64,000 nt of DNA, from positions 52,041-116,040 of the forward strand of contig JAAYHX010000011.1 of NCBI GenBank assembly GCA_012735215.1, read 5' to 3'. Made by a program: the position numbers and the translations under genes. The notes under the pieces are model-generated. The model ran no database searches, was not told where the DNA came from, and saw only the letters and a list, made by a program, of their open reading frames with translations. Of the stretch, positions 43,232 to 53,332 are shown piece after piece. Numbering within the stretch: position 1 is the first letter of the stretch; each line of letters begins with the position of its first letter. The stretch comes from Tissierellia bacterium (lineage in GTDB: Bacteria > Bacillota > Clostridia > Tissierellales > Tepidimicrobiaceae).

Positions 43232-44005
43232 CTATATCTCCTCCTCCAAAAGATCTAAAAATTCCTCAGCCAGTTCCGAATAGGCTTCTGCTCCTTTAGA
43301 CTTAGGATCATAATCTATAACTGATAAACCATGGCTCGGTGCTTCAGCTAATCTAACGTTTCTTGGAATTATGCTAGTGTATACTTTGCCCTTAAAGTAC
43401 TTTTTCACTTCTTCTACCACCTGAATAGAAAGGTTTGTCCTGCCATCAAACATGCTAAGTATTACCCCTTCTATTTCCAGGCTAGGGTTTAAACTTCTCT
43501 TAACTAGCATTATAGTTTCCATCAGCTGACTAACTCCTTCTAAGGCATAATACTCACATTGAATTGGGACGATAACACTGTCAGAGGCTGATAACCCATT
43601 AATACTCAGCAACCCTAAAGAAGGTGGGCAGTCGATGAGGACAAAGTCATAATCTTTGCTTACTTCCATTAGGGCATTCTTTAAAACTATTTCCCTATTA
43701 TCTCTTCCAATCAGCTCAATTTCCGCACCTGCTAATTCAACATTTGAAGGAGCTATATATACCTTTTCTGAAGATGTTTCATGTATTATCTTCTTTATAT
43801 CCATGTCATTGATCAGTACATCGTAGATGGAGCCCTGCAAGCTATTCTTATCTATACCTAATCCACTGGTGGCATTTCCCTGAGGGTCAATATCTACAAC
43901 CAGGATATCCTTCTTTAGCCTGCCTAAAGCTGCTGCCAAATTGATAACCGATGTAGTTTTGCCTACTCCACCCTTTTGGTTAAATACAGCCATCACTCGA
44001 CCCAT
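43232..44005 (-). CDS. parA: Chromosome partitioning ATPase ParA (Soj)
   Basis: A 257-aa protein. The ATG at 44005 follows AGAAGGTGA; the ORF extension to 44023 has no ribosome site. The deviant Walker A motif is AVFNQKGGVGKTTSVINLAA. Walker B regions VDIDPQGNATSGLG and VLIDCPPSLGLLSING are intact. It dimerises on ATP, binds DNA non-specifically and moves ParB-bound origins. In sporulating bacteria it also influences DnaA activity. Confidence 0.97.
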   Translation of the reverse strand: MGRVMAVFNQKGGVGKTTSVINLAAALGRLKKDILVVDIDPQGNATSGLGIDKNSLQGSIYDVLINDMDIKKIIHETSSEKVYIAPSNVELAGAEIELIGRDNREIVLKNALMEVSKDYDFVLIDCPPSLGLLSINGLSASDSVIVPIQCEYYALEGVSQLMETIMLVKRSLNPSLEIEGVILSMFDGRTNLSIQVVEEVKKYFKGKVYTSIIPRNVRLAEAPSHGLSVIDYDPKSKGAEAYSELAEEFLDLLEEEI

Positions 44006-44104
44006 TAAATCACCTTCTAGCATATACTTGTTACATTATATATTAACAGATTTTACGACAAAATTAAAATAATTTACAAAGTAACCTTTAATAATTTTAC
44101 TAAA

Positions 44105-44120
44105 TGTTCCACGTGGAACA
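44105..44120. promoter_or_regulatory. parS: parS site 2
   Basis: TGTTCCACGTGGAACA again, inside the 20-base palindrome AATGTTCCACGTGGAACATT, between the parA start and the DUF6483 stop. ParB bound here may also affect parA transcription. Confidence 0.92.
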
Positions 44121-44128
44121 TTATCTAT

Positions 44129-44488
44129 CTATATAAAAATCCCCAATTCCTTAGCAATTTCTTTAAGTCCTTCCTCTATCTCTTCCCTAGAAAAATTATT
44201 CTCTGCTAAAAAACTATCATCTAAATCGTTTAACCTGCTATAAAAGTCTAAGGCTAACTCTATATACCTTGGGTTACTGTAATCCAATTTCTCAAACAAT
44301 AGATCCTCCGCCTCATTTATATTACCTTCTCCTATCATAGACAAGAGCCTCTTATGAAGAAGATCGTATTTTGCATGCTCCTCATCTATGCTTAATATAT
44401 ACTCTGGTTTTTCTTTTTTGAGCAGAACTTTTGCTATAAATTTCACCATATCTCTTATCTGTTTAATAAGATAATCTTGATGATACAT
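44129..44488 (-). CDS. DUF6483 family protein
   Basis: A 119-aa protein. The ATG at 44488 has AGGAGG 10 bases upstream; earlier in-frame GTG and TTG codons are too close to that site. YHQDYLIKQIRDMVKFIAKV, then LLSMIGEGNINEAEDLLFEK and FYSRLNDLDDSFLAENNFSR suit DUF6483, a short helical family seen in clostridia with TPR-like character. The function is unknown. Confidence 0.7.
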   Translation of the reverse strand: MYHQDYLIKQIRDMVKFIAKVLLKKEKPEYILSIDEEHAKYDLLHKRLLSMIGEGNINEAEDLLFEKLDYSNPRYIELALDFYSRLNDLDDSFLAENNFSREEIEEGLKEIAKELGIFI

Positions 44489-44512
44489 CTTCACCAAACC
44501 TCCTGGTTTCAG

Positions 44513-45061
44513 CTATCTATTTCTTTTATAAATACTAAAATATTCATCCCTAGTCATAGAATAGCAAACATGATCCCATGTGTTTCCATTATATATAATA
44601 ACTGCCCGCCTCAATACCCCTTCATATTTAAAACCACATTTTTCTATTACCCTTTTTGAACGCTCATTGTGAGGGTAATGATATACCGATATTATATCAA
44701 GATTCAATTTTTCAAAACCATATTCTATAATAGCCTTTGTGGCTTCCGTTGCCAAACCCAGTCCCCAGTAGTCTTCACTTAATGCATAACCTACCATCCT
44801 GGCCTTCTCATTTGCTCTTTTGCTATCATTGTGCAACCCTATAGAGCCTATGACCCTATTGTTATCCTTATAAACTATAGCCCATACCTCATCACTACTT
44901 ATAAATTGCCTAAGGATTGATAGGGACTCCCTCTTGCTTCCATGGGGTTTCCATCCAGCATCAGGCCCCACATTGGGGTTTTTTGCATATTCAAACAAGT
45001 CATCTAAATCACTATAATAAAACCTTCTCAATATCAATCTATCAGTATATAAGGTATCCAT
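44513..45061 (-). CDS. RimJ/RimL-type GNAT acetyltransferase
   Basis: A 182-aa protein. It opens YTDRLILRRFYYSDLDDLFE, and has GYALSEDYWGLGLATEATKA and NERSKRVIEKCGFKYEGVLR, the RimJ/RimL-type acetyl-CoA motifs. GGAGGTCTCC precedes the ATG. The substrate is unknown. Confidence 0.88.
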   Translation of the reverse strand: MDTLYTDRLILRRFYYSDLDDLFEYAKNPNVGPDAGWKPHGSKRESLSILRQFISSDEVWAIVYKDNNRVIGSIGLHNDSKRANEKARMVGYALSEDYWGLGLATEATKAIIEYGFEKLNLDIISVYHYPHNERSKRVIEKCGFKYEGVLRRAVIIYNGNTWDHVCYSMTRDEYFSIYKRNR

Positions 45062-45659
45062 GGAGACCTCCTTTTATTTTTAATTACCTTTCCATAGATC
45101 ATACTATTTATCACTATATAGTTTAATTATAATTATATAGATGACTTTTGTCTAAGTATAAGTCCAATAACTGTTATTGCCTTTTTTAAATGGAGTTTAA
45201 TCGCATTTGAACTCATATTTAGAGGGGGAGAAAACTATTAGCTTGTATAACTTTATAAAACGCTAATGTTTTCGATTATTGAAAGCACCTAAGAAGAGTA
45301 AGATAATCTTATACATATTATAAAATATCATGCTGATGAAATGTAAAACTTATATTAATATTTTGTAATAATCATCATGTTAAGTTAATAGGATTATTGG
45401 ACTGGTTAATATCAGCTATAATATTGGGTAAAGCTACAGAATTGAGAATAAGGATTGAAAAGAAAATAATCTATAGATTAAGTAAAAAACGATCCTATAG
45501 AGACACATCAATGAATAGAATTAAGATCGAATAACCGAAATCATCGTCTCCTAATAAAAGATTAGAATACAGAATCATATTTTCCAATGATACTAGCATA
45601 TTGCTGAAATTACCATAAAAAGTAGATACCTAAACAAAAATGTTCCACGTGGAACATTT
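45062..45659. other. 598-base gap without a convincing gene
   Basis: No ORF here has both a start and a ribosome site. On the plus strand an open frame without ATG runs from about 45337 to 45532 (it would include IEKKIIYRLSKKRSYRD), possibly a gene remnant. A purine-rich AGAGGGGGAG at 45221-45230 precedes only a seven-codon frame. The right end holds the parS palindrome. Confidence 0.5.
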
Positions 45660-45673
45660 TTATTTAGGTATCT
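45624..45673. repeat. 50-base near-perfect palindrome enclosing parS site 3
   Basis: Positions 45624-45648 and 45649-45673 are inverted repeats with a single mismatch in 25 bases. The centre is a perfect parS. The palindrome spans the noc stop codon, so its transcript would also form a strong hairpin that could end noc transcription. Confidence 0.85.
45641..45656. promoter_or_regulatory. parS: parS site 3
   Basis: TGTTCCACGTGGAACA, identical to the other two sites, at the centre of the 50-base palindrome. All three parS copies lie within 3.3 kb around parAB and noc. Confidence 0.92.
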
Positions 45674-46454
45674 TTATTGTAACCTCTAGATAATCCCCTT
45701 TATCCTTTTCTATATATTTAGCGTCTATTCCGCTTTCCTTAATGGCCTTAAAGGCATTTTTTATGGTATTGATGTATATTCTCCTACTAATAAAACCCTT
45801 TATGTTTTTGCCCTTGTTTTCTTTCCCTTTTTCACTAGTTAAGTCATCCAATATATCATTTACTAGTTTTTCAGTCCTGCTAACATTCAACTCATTGCTA
45901 ATTATTCTATCTAAAACCTTTCTTTGTAAATCATAGTCAGGTAACTTTAATAGGGCTCGTCCATGTCTTTCCGTTAAGTTGTTCTCTAGCAGATCCTTTT
46001 TTAGATCATCAGATAACTTTAACAACCTCAGCTTATTAGCTATGGTGGATTGGCTCTTTCCTATCTTCTCTGCTAATTCCTGTTGAGTAAATCCATGATC
46101 TACAATAAGATTTTTATATCCTTCAGCCTCTTCTATAAAGTTTAGGTCCTCCCTTTGTAAGTTTTCAATTAGGGCTATCATGGCAGATTCTTTGTCCCTA
46201 TAATCTACAATAATAGCGGGGATTTCTTTCAAGTTTGCCAGTTCTGAAGCTCTAAGCCTTCTTTCACCAGCAACCAATTCATAACTATCGTTTTGCAACT
46301 TTCTTACGCTGATAGGTTGGATCACTCCATAAGTCTTTATAGACTGACTCAACTCTTCCAATGATTTTTGGTTAAAATCCTTTCTTGGCTGGTAGGGATT
46401 GGGCTTTATGGATTCTATAGGGATATATTTTACTTCTGATTGTAAACTTTTCAT
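45660..46454 (-). CDS. noc: Nucleoid occlusion factor Noc (ParB family)
   Basis: A 264-aa ParB-family protein next to rsmG, the Noc position. IPIESIKPNPYQPRKDFNQK, YGVIQPISVRK, ELVAGERRLRASEL and ALIENLQREDLNFIEEAEGY match the CTP-binding core, and FTQQELAEKIGKSQSTIANK the HTH. The ATG at 46454 follows GGGAGTG. Unlike Bacillus Noc it lacks the ~20-residue amphipathic N-terminus used for membrane binding. It could therefore be a second ParB rather than a full Noc. Confidence 0.85.
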   Translation of the reverse strand: MKSLQSEVKYIPIESIKPNPYQPRKDFNQKSLEELSQSIKTYGVIQPISVRKLQNDSYELVAGERRLRASELANLKEIPAIIVDYRDKESAMIALIENLQREDLNFIEEAEGYKNLIVDHGFTQQELAEKIGKSQSTIANKLRLLKLSDDLKKDLLENNLTERHGRALLKLPDYDLQRKVLDRIISNELNVSRTEKLVNDILDDLTSEKGKENKGKNIKGFISRRIYINTIKNAFKAIKESGIDAKYIEKDKGDYLEVTIKIPK

Positions 46455-46576
46455 AAGAATATTCACTCCCAATATTCTATTTTACATTGGTTCACTATGG
46501 TCTAGTAATAGTATTCTATAAATAATAATTATTTCCTGCTAATTTCCCATAGTTTTTATCGTCAAATTTGCTGTAT

Positions 46577-47293
46577 TTACAACGGTTTCTTTCTTGGTTT
46601 CCCTCCACCCCTAGGATATTTTGTCGAAGTATTCCTAACCTTTTCTATAATTATCAAACTATGGGTAATATCACTTAAAGGTAATTTTACTATCCTTGTC
46701 TCCTTCAGCTTGCCTCCCAAGACCTTTATGCTATTTTCAGCTTCTTTTAATTCATCCTCTATATCCGAGCCTTTCATGGATATGAAATAGCCTCCTACTT
46801 CCACAAAGGGCAAACAATACTCACAAAGGGTATTTAACTGGGCTACCGCTCTAGAAATGGCTATATTAAATTTCTCTCTGTATAAGGGATCTCTTGCCAT
46901 TTCTTCTGCCCTACCATGGATTGCTTGAACCTTTTCTAATCCAAGGCTCTCTATAACATCCTTCAAAAAATTGATCTTCTTCTTTGTACTATCTACCAAT
47001 GTAACATCCATAGACTTGTTCATTATCTTTAAGGGTAATCCAGGAAAGCCTCCACCAGTTCCAATATCTATAACCCTAATGTTTTCCTTAAAATAATCAG
47101 TTGTTAAGGGAGTTAAAGAATCGATAAAATGCTTGATATCTATTTCAAAATCATCAGTTATGGTAGTAATATTTACTTTTTCGTTCCATTCCTTTAGTAG
47201 TTCCTTATACTTGATGAATTCATCTATTTTTTCCTGGTCTAATTCCAAGCCCAGCAAACTAGCACCTTCAACTAAAGCCTTTATATCAGTCAT
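46577..47293 (-). CDS. rsmG: 16S rRNA (guanine-527 N7) methyltransferase
   Basis: A 238-aa protein. [20 protein letters not shown], then HFIDSLTPL and the SAM motif [18 protein letters not shown] with [11 protein letters not shown] identify RsmG (GidB). It modifies G527 of 16S rRNA; loss gives low-level streptomycin resistance in other bacteria. Its start overlaps the mnmG end by 8 bases. The basic C-terminus ([13 protein letters not shown]) is normal for the family. Confidence 0.96.
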   Translation of the reverse strand: MTDIKALVEGASLLGLELDQEKIDEFIKYKELLKEWNEKVNITTITDDFEIDIKHFIDSLTPLTTDYFKENIRVIDIGTGGGFPGLPLKIMNKSMDVTLVDSTKKKINFLKDVIESLGLEKVQAIHGRAEEMARDPLYREKFNIAISRAVAQLNTLCEYCLPFVEVGGYFISMKGSDIEDELKEAENSIKVLGGKLKETRIVKLPLSDITHSLIIIEKVRNTSTKYPRGGGKPRKKPL

Positions 47294-49199
47294 TTTTATT
47301 CTCCTTCTTTTCTCTCCTTTTTTGTTCTAAGTAAATCAATAAAACATTTATATCCGCAGGGGATACTCCTGATATTCTGGAAGCCTGACCTACTGAGTCT
47401 GGTTTTATTTTATTTAACTTTTGGACTGCCTCGTTGCTTAAACCCTTAATACTGCTATAATCTAAATCTATGGGAAGTTTCTTCCTCTCCAGCTTCTTAA
47501 ACTGCTCTATTTGAGCTAGCTGTTTTTTAATATATCCTTCGTACTTTATCTGAATCTCAACCTGAATCCTTATTTCCTTAGGAAGGGATTGTCTTTCAGG
47601 ATCTATGTCCCTTAAGGATTCATAGGTTATTTCCGGTCTTTTTATCAAGTCATATAGGCTGTGAGCAGTTTTAATAGGTACACTTCCTAGACTATCTAAG
47701 AAGTCGTTAATTTCTTTATTGGGTGTAACCACAACAGACTTTAGTCTCTCCAATTCCTTCTCAATCATCTCTTTCTTCTTCATAGTCTTCTGATATCTTT
47801 CTTCAGTTACAAGACCTATCTTATATCCTTTTTCAGTTAATCTTAAATCTGCATTATCCTGTCTTAAAGTTAACCTATATTCTGATCTCGCTGTCATCAT
47901 CCTATAAGGCTCATTTGTCCCTTTGGTTACCAAATCATCTATTAAAACCCCTATATAAGCTTCTGATCTATCCAATATGAAGGGTTCATCACCTCTAATA
48001 TTCAGGACTGCATTTATGCCCGCAATAAGACCCTGAGCCGCTGCTTCTTCATAGCCAGATGAACCATTTATCTGACCTGCAAAGAATAGATTTTTAATAT
48101 GCATATGCTCCAAGCTTCTCTTCAGTATGGTAGGATCTATACAATCATATTCAATTGCATAGGCAGAACGCATAAACTTAACATCTTCTAAACCAATTAT
48201 AGACCTATACAATTCCTTCTGAACCTCTTCTGGTAAAGAGGAACTAACCCCTTGCACATACATCTCCTTAGTATTCAATCCTTCAGGTTCAATAAATACT
48301 TGATGCTTTTCCTTATCAGGAAATCTGACTATCTTATCTTCAATAGAAGGACAATATCTAGGACCTACTCCTTCTACTTCCCCAGAATACAAGGGTGATC
48401 TATTAAGATTTCTCATTATTATCTCTTTTGTTTCCGGAGTAGTATAGGTTAAGTAGCAGGGCACCTGATCAATCTTAAAGTCCTGATCCATGTTCATAAA
48501 TGAGAAAGGAACTACCTCTTCATCACCAGGCTGTATATCCATCTTGCTAAAATCAATTGAATCCCTGTGAACACGTGCTGGAGAACCAGTCTTGAATCTT
48601 CTTAGTTCAATACCTAACCTCTTCAAGGAGTCTGAAAGTAACTTAGAGGGAGAATATCCTCCGGGACCACTTTCATAGTTTACTTCTCCTATGAATATTT
48701 TACCTTTTAGATAGGTTCCAGTAGCTAGAATTACAGCTTTGCCATCATAAAAGGCACCTGTTCTAGTTAGAACTCCTTTTACCTCATCCTTCTCTACAAC
48801 TATATCTATAACTTCACCCTGCACAAGGTCAAGATTAGCTTGATCTTCAATTACCTTCTTCATTTCAGTATGATACTTCTTCTTATCCGCCTGTACCCTT
48901 AAAGAGTGAACTGCAGGCCCTTTAGATGTGTTAAGCATTCTACTTTGTATACAGGATTTATCAATATTTATGGCCATTTCTCCACCTAGGGCATCAATTT
49001 CCCTTACCAAATGCCCTTTACCGGTTCCACCTATATTTGGATTGCATGGCATATCTGCTAAGGAATCAAGATTCATAGTAAGCATTAAAGTTTTCATACC
49101 CATCCTGGCAGATGCTAAAGCTGCTTCACATCCAGCATGTCCAGCACCAATTACTATGACATCATAGCTACCGGCATTGTATTTTTTTAATTCACCCAT
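47286..49199 (-). CDS. mnmG: tRNA uridine-5-carboxymethylaminomethyl modification enzyme MnmG
   Basis: A 637-aa protein of normal length. It begins [20 protein letters not shown] (FAD site) and has [35 protein letters not shown] and [20 protein letters not shown]. The C-terminal helical region ([15 protein letters not shown], then [10 protein letters not shown] and [13 protein letters not shown]) binds tRNA and MnmE. With MnmE it modifies the wobble uridine of several tRNAs. AAGGAGG precedes the ATG; rsmG is translationally coupled downstream. Confidence 0.97.
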   Translation of the reverse strand: MGELKKYNAGSYDVIVIGAGHAGCEAALASARMGMKTLMLTMNLDSLADMPCNPNIGGTGKGHLVREIDALGGEMAINIDKSCIQSRMLNTSKGPAVHSLRVQADKKKYHTEMKKVIEDQANLDLVQGEVIDIVVEKDEVKGVLTRTGAFYDGKAVILATGTYLKGKIFIGEVNYESGPGGYSPSKLLSDSLKRLGIELRRFKTGSPARVHRDSIDFSKMDIQPGDEEVVPFSFMNMDQDFKIDQVPCYLTYTTPETKEIIMRNLNRSPLYSGEVEGVGPRYCPSIEDKIVRFPDKEKHQVFIEPEGLNTKEMYVQGVSSSLPEEVQKELYRSIIGLEDVKFMRSAYAIEYDCIDPTILKRSLEHMHIKNLFFAGQINGSSGYEEAAAQGLIAGINAVLNIRGDEPFILDRSEAYIGVLIDDLVTKGTNEPYRMMTARSEYRLTLRQDNADLRLTEKGYKIGLVTEERYQKTMKKKEMIEKELERLKSVVVTPNKEINDFLDSLGSVPIKTAHSLYDLIKRPEITYESLRDIDPERQSLPKEIRIQVEIQIKYEGYIKKQLAQIEQFKKLERKKLPIDLDYSSIKGLSNEAVQKLNKIKPDSVGQASRISGVSPADINVLLIYLEQKRREKKENKND

Positions 49200-49222
49200 T
49201 AACCCTTTTTCCTCCTTATCTA

Positions 49223-50602
49223 CTATTTACCTATACAGAATTCAGAAAAAATCTTATCCAATATGTCCTCACTTATAGTATCACCTGAAATCTCTCCTAA
49301 GTTTTCCCAACAGGACTTTACATCAACTTCTATACAATCAAGAGGCAAATTAAGCCTAATTGCTTCCAAGCTGTCCTCTATGTTTTTTAAAGCCTTAACC
49401 AGTTGATTTTTATGCCTTAAATTAGTAACCACCACATCACTTTCTATGTCCAACTGGCCAGAGTAAAACATATTCTTTATCTCTTCCTCTAGTTCATAAA
49501 CTCCAAGATTATTCTTTATAGAGGTGTTAATAATCTTCTTATCTGGCAATAGATCCTTTAGGTGATTTGCATCAAAATGACTAGGAAGATCTGTCTTATT
49601 GAGTAATATAATGGCATCCTTATCCTTTATTAACTCTATGATCTCATGATCCTCTTCAGTCAGTGGTTTTGATATATCAAATACGGCAATTATCAAATCT
49701 GCCTTATTTACCATTTCCCTTGCCCTATCAACACCAATTTTCTCAACTAAATTCTCTGTTTCTCTAATACCAGCTGTATCCACAATCTTCAGTGGTATTC
49801 CATCTATATTAATGAATTCTTCTATTATATCCCTTGTAGTTCCAGGTATATTGGTTACTATAGCTCTATTCTCTCTCAGTATAGCATTCAACAGTGATGA
49901 CTTCCCTACATTAGGCTTTCCTAATATTACAGTATTTAATCCATCCCTAAGGATTTTCCCTCTGTCAGCTGTGTCTAATAGTTTTTTTATCTGATTTTCT
50001 ACCTGTAGTCCCTTCTTCTCCAAAGCTTCATAATCCAAGTCCTCTAGATCATCTTCAGAAAAGTCAATAGTTGCATTAATATGGGCTAGCATCTCCAACA
50101 ATATACCCATGATATCTTTAACTTTGGCAGATAAGCTCCCTTCCAGTTGATTTAATGATACTTGAAGGGATTTGTCAGTCTTTGCCCTTATTACATCTAT
50201 TACAGCTTCTGATTGGGCTAGATCTAGTCTTCCGTTTAGAAAGGCCCTCTTAGTAAATTCTCCTGGTTCAGCTAGTCTAGCTCCATGATTCAAAGCCAAC
50301 TCCAATATCTTTTTAACAGCCACTACTCCACCATGACAATATATTTCTACCATATTTTCCCTAGTATAAGTGTAAGGTTCCCTCAAACATGCAATTAATA
50401 CTTCATCTACAATTTGATCATCTTCTGGATCAACTATATGACCGTAGGTAAGCTTTCTGTTTTCTGCATCCTTAAGGTCCTCAACATTCTTTCCTCTAAA
50501 TATCTTATTGGCAATTTCAATAGATTCTCTGCCACTCATTCTAACAATACCAATTCCAGCTTCTCCTATAGAAGTAGAAATAGCAGCTATTGTATCACTC
50601 AT
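49223..50602 (-). CDS. mnmE: tRNA modification GTPase MnmE
   Basis: A 459-aa protein. The ATG at 50602 is used ([20 protein letters not shown]), as in the family; the frame extension to 50614 has no proper spacing. N-terminal folate-binding domain, helical domain, and an inserted G domain with [23 protein letters not shown] and LLNKTDL. The C-terminus ends FCIGK, the invariant Cys of MnmE. It forms a complex with MnmG, encoded 23 bases downstream. Confidence 0.97.
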   Translation of the reverse strand: MSDTIAAISTSIGEAGIGIVRMSGRESIEIANKIFRGKNVEDLKDAENRKLTYGHIVDPEDDQIVDEVLIACLREPYTYTRENMVEIYCHGGVVAVKKILELALNHGARLAEPGEFTKRAFLNGRLDLAQSEAVIDVIRAKTDKSLQVSLNQLEGSLSAKVKDIMGILLEMLAHINATIDFSEDDLEDLDYEALEKKGLQVENQIKKLLDTADRGKILRDGLNTVILGKPNVGKSSLLNAILRENRAIVTNIPGTTRDIIEEFINIDGIPLKIVDTAGIRETENLVEKIGVDRAREMVNKADLIIAVFDISKPLTEEDHEIIELIKDKDAIILLNKTDLPSHFDANHLKDLLPDKKIINTSIKNNLGVYELEEEIKNMFYSGQLDIESDVVVTNLRHKNQLVKALKNIEDSLEAIRLNLPLDCIEVDVKSCWENLGEISGDTISEDILDKIFSEFCIGK

Positions 50603-50630
50603 GATCTTCACCATACCTTTCTAAGACAAT

Positions 50631-50657
50631 AGAAACCCAGCATAATACTGGGTTTCT
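50631..50657 (-). terminator. Hairpin between jag and mnmE
   Basis: AGAAACCCAG (50631-50640) pairs with CTGGGTTTCT (50648-50657). The U-run on the minus strand is poor (ATTGTC), so it more likely attenuates or protects the message than ends it. Confidence 0.5.
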
Positions 50658-50663
50658 AATAAA

Positions 50664-51290
50664 CTATTTAGCATGAATTACTACTCGCCTATAAGGATCT
50701 TCTCCTTCGCTATAGGTTACCACACCGTTAACATTTTGTAATGCTGAATGGATTATTCTTCTCTCATAGGGATTCATAGGTTCTAATTTTACTGGCCTAT
50801 GGGTTGCTTTAGATTTCTCAGCCATCTTATTTGCTAACTTAATCAGTGTGTCCTCTCTTTTCCTTCTATATCCTTGTACATCTACTACCACTCTCATATA
50901 ATCGATCCTGTCCTTGTTTATGAAAAGATTTAATATATACTGTATTGAATCTAAAGTATTTCCTCTTTTTCCTATGACAATTCCCATATCAGTTGCATTG
51001 ATATTTGTTATTTCTACATCTATCTGAGAGTTTTCTCTTTTAACTATTACATCAGCTTTTACGTTCATATGAAAGAGTATTTGATTAATAAGACCTTCTA
51101 TCTTCTCTACCGGATCATTAACTACAGTAACTCTAACAGCTGCATCCTTAGCTCCCAATAAACCTAAAAATCCTTTACTTGGCTCCTCCAAAACTTCAAT
51201 CTTTACATCTTCTTTGCTTACCTTCAATTCTTCCAGTGCTTCTTGAATGGCTCCCTCAACAGTTTTTGAAATCTTCACTACTGATTTCAT
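50664..51290 (-). CDS. jag: Jag/KhpB RNA-binding protein
   Basis: A 208-aa protein. The N-terminal Jag domain has TVEGAIQEALEELKVSKEDV and EEPSKGFLGLLGAKDA. A KH domain includes IVIGKRGNTLDSIQYILNL, and an R3H domain includes EPMNPYERRIIHSALQNV. It binds RNA, and in other Firmicutes it works with KhpA in cell elongation. It begins one base after the yidC stop, with GGAGACGAAATA as ribosome site. Confidence 0.96.
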   Translation of the reverse strand: MKSVVKISKTVEGAIQEALEELKVSKEDVKIEVLEEPSKGFLGLLGAKDAAVRVTVVNDPVEKIEGLINQILFHMNVKADVIVKRENSQIDVEITNINATDMGIVIGKRGNTLDSIQYILNLFINKDRIDYMRVVVDVQGYRRKREDTLIKLANKMAEKSKATHRPVKLEPMNPYERRIIHSALQNVNGVVTYSEGEDPYRRVVIHAK

Positions 51291-51291
51291 A

Positions 51292-52002
51292 TTATTTCGT
51301 CTCCTCCTTAACTTTACCCAAAGACCTTTTAATTATAAGCTGCTGAACTACCTGAATAATATTACTTACAACCCAATATAAGGCAACACCTGCAGGGAAA
51401 GAACGGGCAGCCATAAATATCATTACTGTTATAAATATGTTCATAAAGTTCTGTGTTGACTCCATTTGAGCATTGGCTCCAGCACTTGCATTTATAAGTT
51501 TACTTTGTAAAAAAGTAGTTAAACCAGACAATAGAGGTAGTCCCCATATATAAGGATCTGGTTCCCCTAGATTTGGAATCCATAAGAAGCTCTTTTTAAT
51601 GGATTCATAAACTGCTGGATCTTTGAAGACAAACTGAACTGGTTCTCTTAATACGCTGAACATGGCAAGTATTATAGGGAATTGAATCAATAAAATTAAA
51701 CAACCAGACATTGGATTGTAATTATGTTCCTTGTACAATTCTGCCAATTTTTTCTGTTGGGTCTGCGGGTCATTCTTATATTTCTTTTGTAATTCTTGTA
51801 TCTTGGGCTGCAATTCATTCATCTTCTTAGTAGATTTACTTTGTTGTAGGGATATTGGTAGCAGTATTAGTTTAAATATAATAGTAGTAATTATAATAGT
51901 AATTCCATAATAAGAAATGATTTCATTTTCAGTACCAATACCGGATACAAGATCAAAAATAAACTTCATTATACTTCCTAATATGTTGCCTAAAAAATTC
52001 AT
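51292..52002 (-). CDS. yidC: Membrane protein insertase YidC
   Basis: A 236-aa protein with five membrane helices. YGITIIITTIIFKLILLPIS is the first core helix. The cytoplasmic loop has LQPKIQELQKKYKNDPQTQQ, then NPMSGCLILLIQFPIILAMF and FPAGVALYWVVSNIIQVVQQ. It inserts proteins into the membrane with or without SecYEG. There is no lipobox at the N-terminus, unlike many Bacillus SpoIIIJ proteins. GGGGGTTAG precedes the ATG. Confidence 0.96.
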   Translation of the reverse strand: MNFLGNILGSIMKFIFDLVSGIGTENEIISYYGITIIITTIIFKLILLPISLQQSKSTKKMNELQPKIQELQKKYKNDPQTQQKKLAELYKEHNYNPMSGCLILLIQFPIILAMFSVLREPVQFVFKDPAVYESIKKSFLWIPNLGEPDPYIWGLPLLSGLTTFLQSKLINASAGANAQMESTQNFMNIFITVMIFMAARSFPAGVALYWVVSNIIQVVQQLIIKRSLGKVKEETK

Positions 52003-52016
52003 TTACTAACCCCCAA

Positions 52017-52232
52017 TCACTTTAAAGGATCATATCCTCCCTTATTAAAAGGATTACATCTTAATATTCTTCTTATGGTTAAATAAGTCCCTTTCAAAAA
52101 TCCATATCTTTCATAGGCTTCAAGGGAATACTGGGAACAAGTTGGATAGAATCTACAATGGCTACCTACAAAGATATATCTTGAAATGAATTTCTGATAG
52201 AATTTTATTAGTAAAATAGCTAATTTAGCCAT
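52017..52232 (-). CDS. yidD: Membrane insertion efficiency factor YidD
   Basis: A 71-aa protein. The ATG at 52232 follows AAGGTGA; it overlaps the rnpA stop. [20 protein letters not shown], then [18 protein letters not shown] and [17 protein letters not shown] are the YidD signature, including three Cys. It helps YidC-dependent insertion at the inner membrane face. Confidence 0.96.
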   Translation of the reverse strand: MAKLAILLIKFYQKFISRYIFVGSHCRFYPTCSQYSLEAYERYGFLKGTYLTIRRILRCNPFNKGGYDPLK

Positions 52233-52581
52233 TATTTTCACCTTGATTCTTAAAAACATGAGCTAATTTAAATATATGAAACACAGCACTTTCCAATTCC
52301 TGAAAATTAATGTCCACCACATTTTTCTTAGGTACCAGTATTATATCATACCCTTCCTTAACACTTATGAAATTTTGTCTTACTATTTCCTTTATTCTTC
52401 TTCTTATCTTATTTCTAACTACACTATTGCCAATCTTTTTGGTAACAGTAAACCCAACCCTAGTATAATCCAATCCATTCTTCTTAATATACATTACCAA
52501 ATTCCTGTTATAATAGCTTTTACCATATTTATATACCTTCTTGAAATCTTCATTCTTCTTAAGCCTATTTTTCTCATCCAT
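52225..52581 (-). CDS. rnpA: Ribonuclease P protein component
   Basis: A 118-aa protein. It starts [20 protein letters not shown] and contains [20 protein letters not shown] then [11 protein letters not shown], the RNR RNA-binding motif. With the RnpB RNA it matures tRNA 5' ends. It lies between rpmH and yidD in the usual order and overlaps yidD by 8 bases. Confidence 0.97.
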   Translation of the reverse strand: MDEKNRLKKNEDFKKVYKYGKSYYNRNLVMYIKKNGLDYTRVGFTVTKKIGNSVVRNKIRRRIKEIVRQNFISVKEGYDIILVPKKNVVDINFQELESAVFHIFKLAHVFKNQGENNG

Positions 52582-52604
52582 TTTTTTACTCCCTTATAGA
52601 CAAA

Positions 52605-52626
52605 AAGGCCACTATATTGCGGCCTT
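52605..52626 (-). terminator. Hairpin between rpmH and rnpA
   Basis: AAGGCC (52605-52610) pairs with GGCCTT (52621-52626). On the minus strand it is followed by TTTTTGTC. It overlaps the rpmH stop and probably lowers rnpA expression relative to rpmH. Confidence 0.65.
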
Positions 52627-52759
52627 AAGCTGACAATCTCACTCTGCCTTTTCTTCTTCTATTTCTTAATACTCTTCTACCTGATCTTGTTTTCATTCTT
52701 TTTCTAAAACCATGCTCTTTACTTCTTTGTCTTTTCTTTGGCTGATATGTTCTTTTCAT
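52625..52759 (-). CDS. rpmH: Ribosomal protein L34
   Basis: A 44-aa protein. The sequence [39 protein letters not shown] and VRLSA is a full-length L34, with only common substitutions. GGGGTGGAAGAAA lies before the ATG. It is the first leftward gene from oriC and starts the rpmH-rnpA-yidD-yidC-jag-mnmE-mnmG-rsmG-noc series. Confidence 0.98.
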   Translation of the reverse strand: MKRTYQPKKRQRSKEHGFRKRMKTRSGRRVLRNRRRKGRVRLSA

Positions 52760-53332
52760 TTTCTTCCACCCCCCTCAACAATCTATCTATAAAAATAATA
52801 GGCTTTACCTGATAAAAACTTAAATACTACTATAGATTATATTTACTGGAATAATATATGTCAAGAAATTTAAATCATGCATATCCACAGTATAAACTAT
52901 CAACAAACTATGGACTCTGTGGATAATTTTGTTGATATCCTTTCATGTTTTTGTTATCATAAAATTAAATGTGGATAAATTATTTTTTGTAATTATTTTA
53001 AAAGTTATGCACAGGTTGTTGATAAAATTGTGAATAATTTTTTGCTGCAATAATTTCATACAACAAAATTTAGTGTAAAACACTTGTTTCGAAAAGATAT
53101 TATCCACAAAAAATTTATAAACAATATTGTGGATAATATTGATTTTTGTAGTCAATAATCATATAATAACATTCTGTTAATAATTTATCCACAATTAGTA
53201 TGCCATTTTTTAATAAAATTAATAAACTAAATTTTTGCTTTATTTGTGGATAATCTTGTTGATTTCTATAAAAATCATTTTTCTATTATTAAAAATTATT
53301 TAACGATCTACATAATATAGGAGGAATAATAG
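52760..53332. other. oriC: oriC, dnaA-upstream DnaA-box cluster
   Basis: A 573-base AT-rich region between rpmH and dnaA. Perfect DnaA boxes (TTATCCACA or its complement) lie at 52918-52926, 52970-52978, 53100-53108, 53128-53136, 53185-53193 and 53245-53253. One-mismatch boxes lie at 52881-52889, 53005-53013 and 53029-53037. Gene direction switches here. The region also holds the promoters of rpmH and dnaA and binds DnaA for initiation and autoregulation. Confidence 0.95.

Noticed and set aside
45337..45532. Plus-strand open frame of about 65 codons in the gap before noc
   Set aside because: No start codon with a ribosome site, no recognisable domain, and AT-rich low-information sequence. 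It may be a gene remnant, but the evidence is too weak to call a pseudogene.
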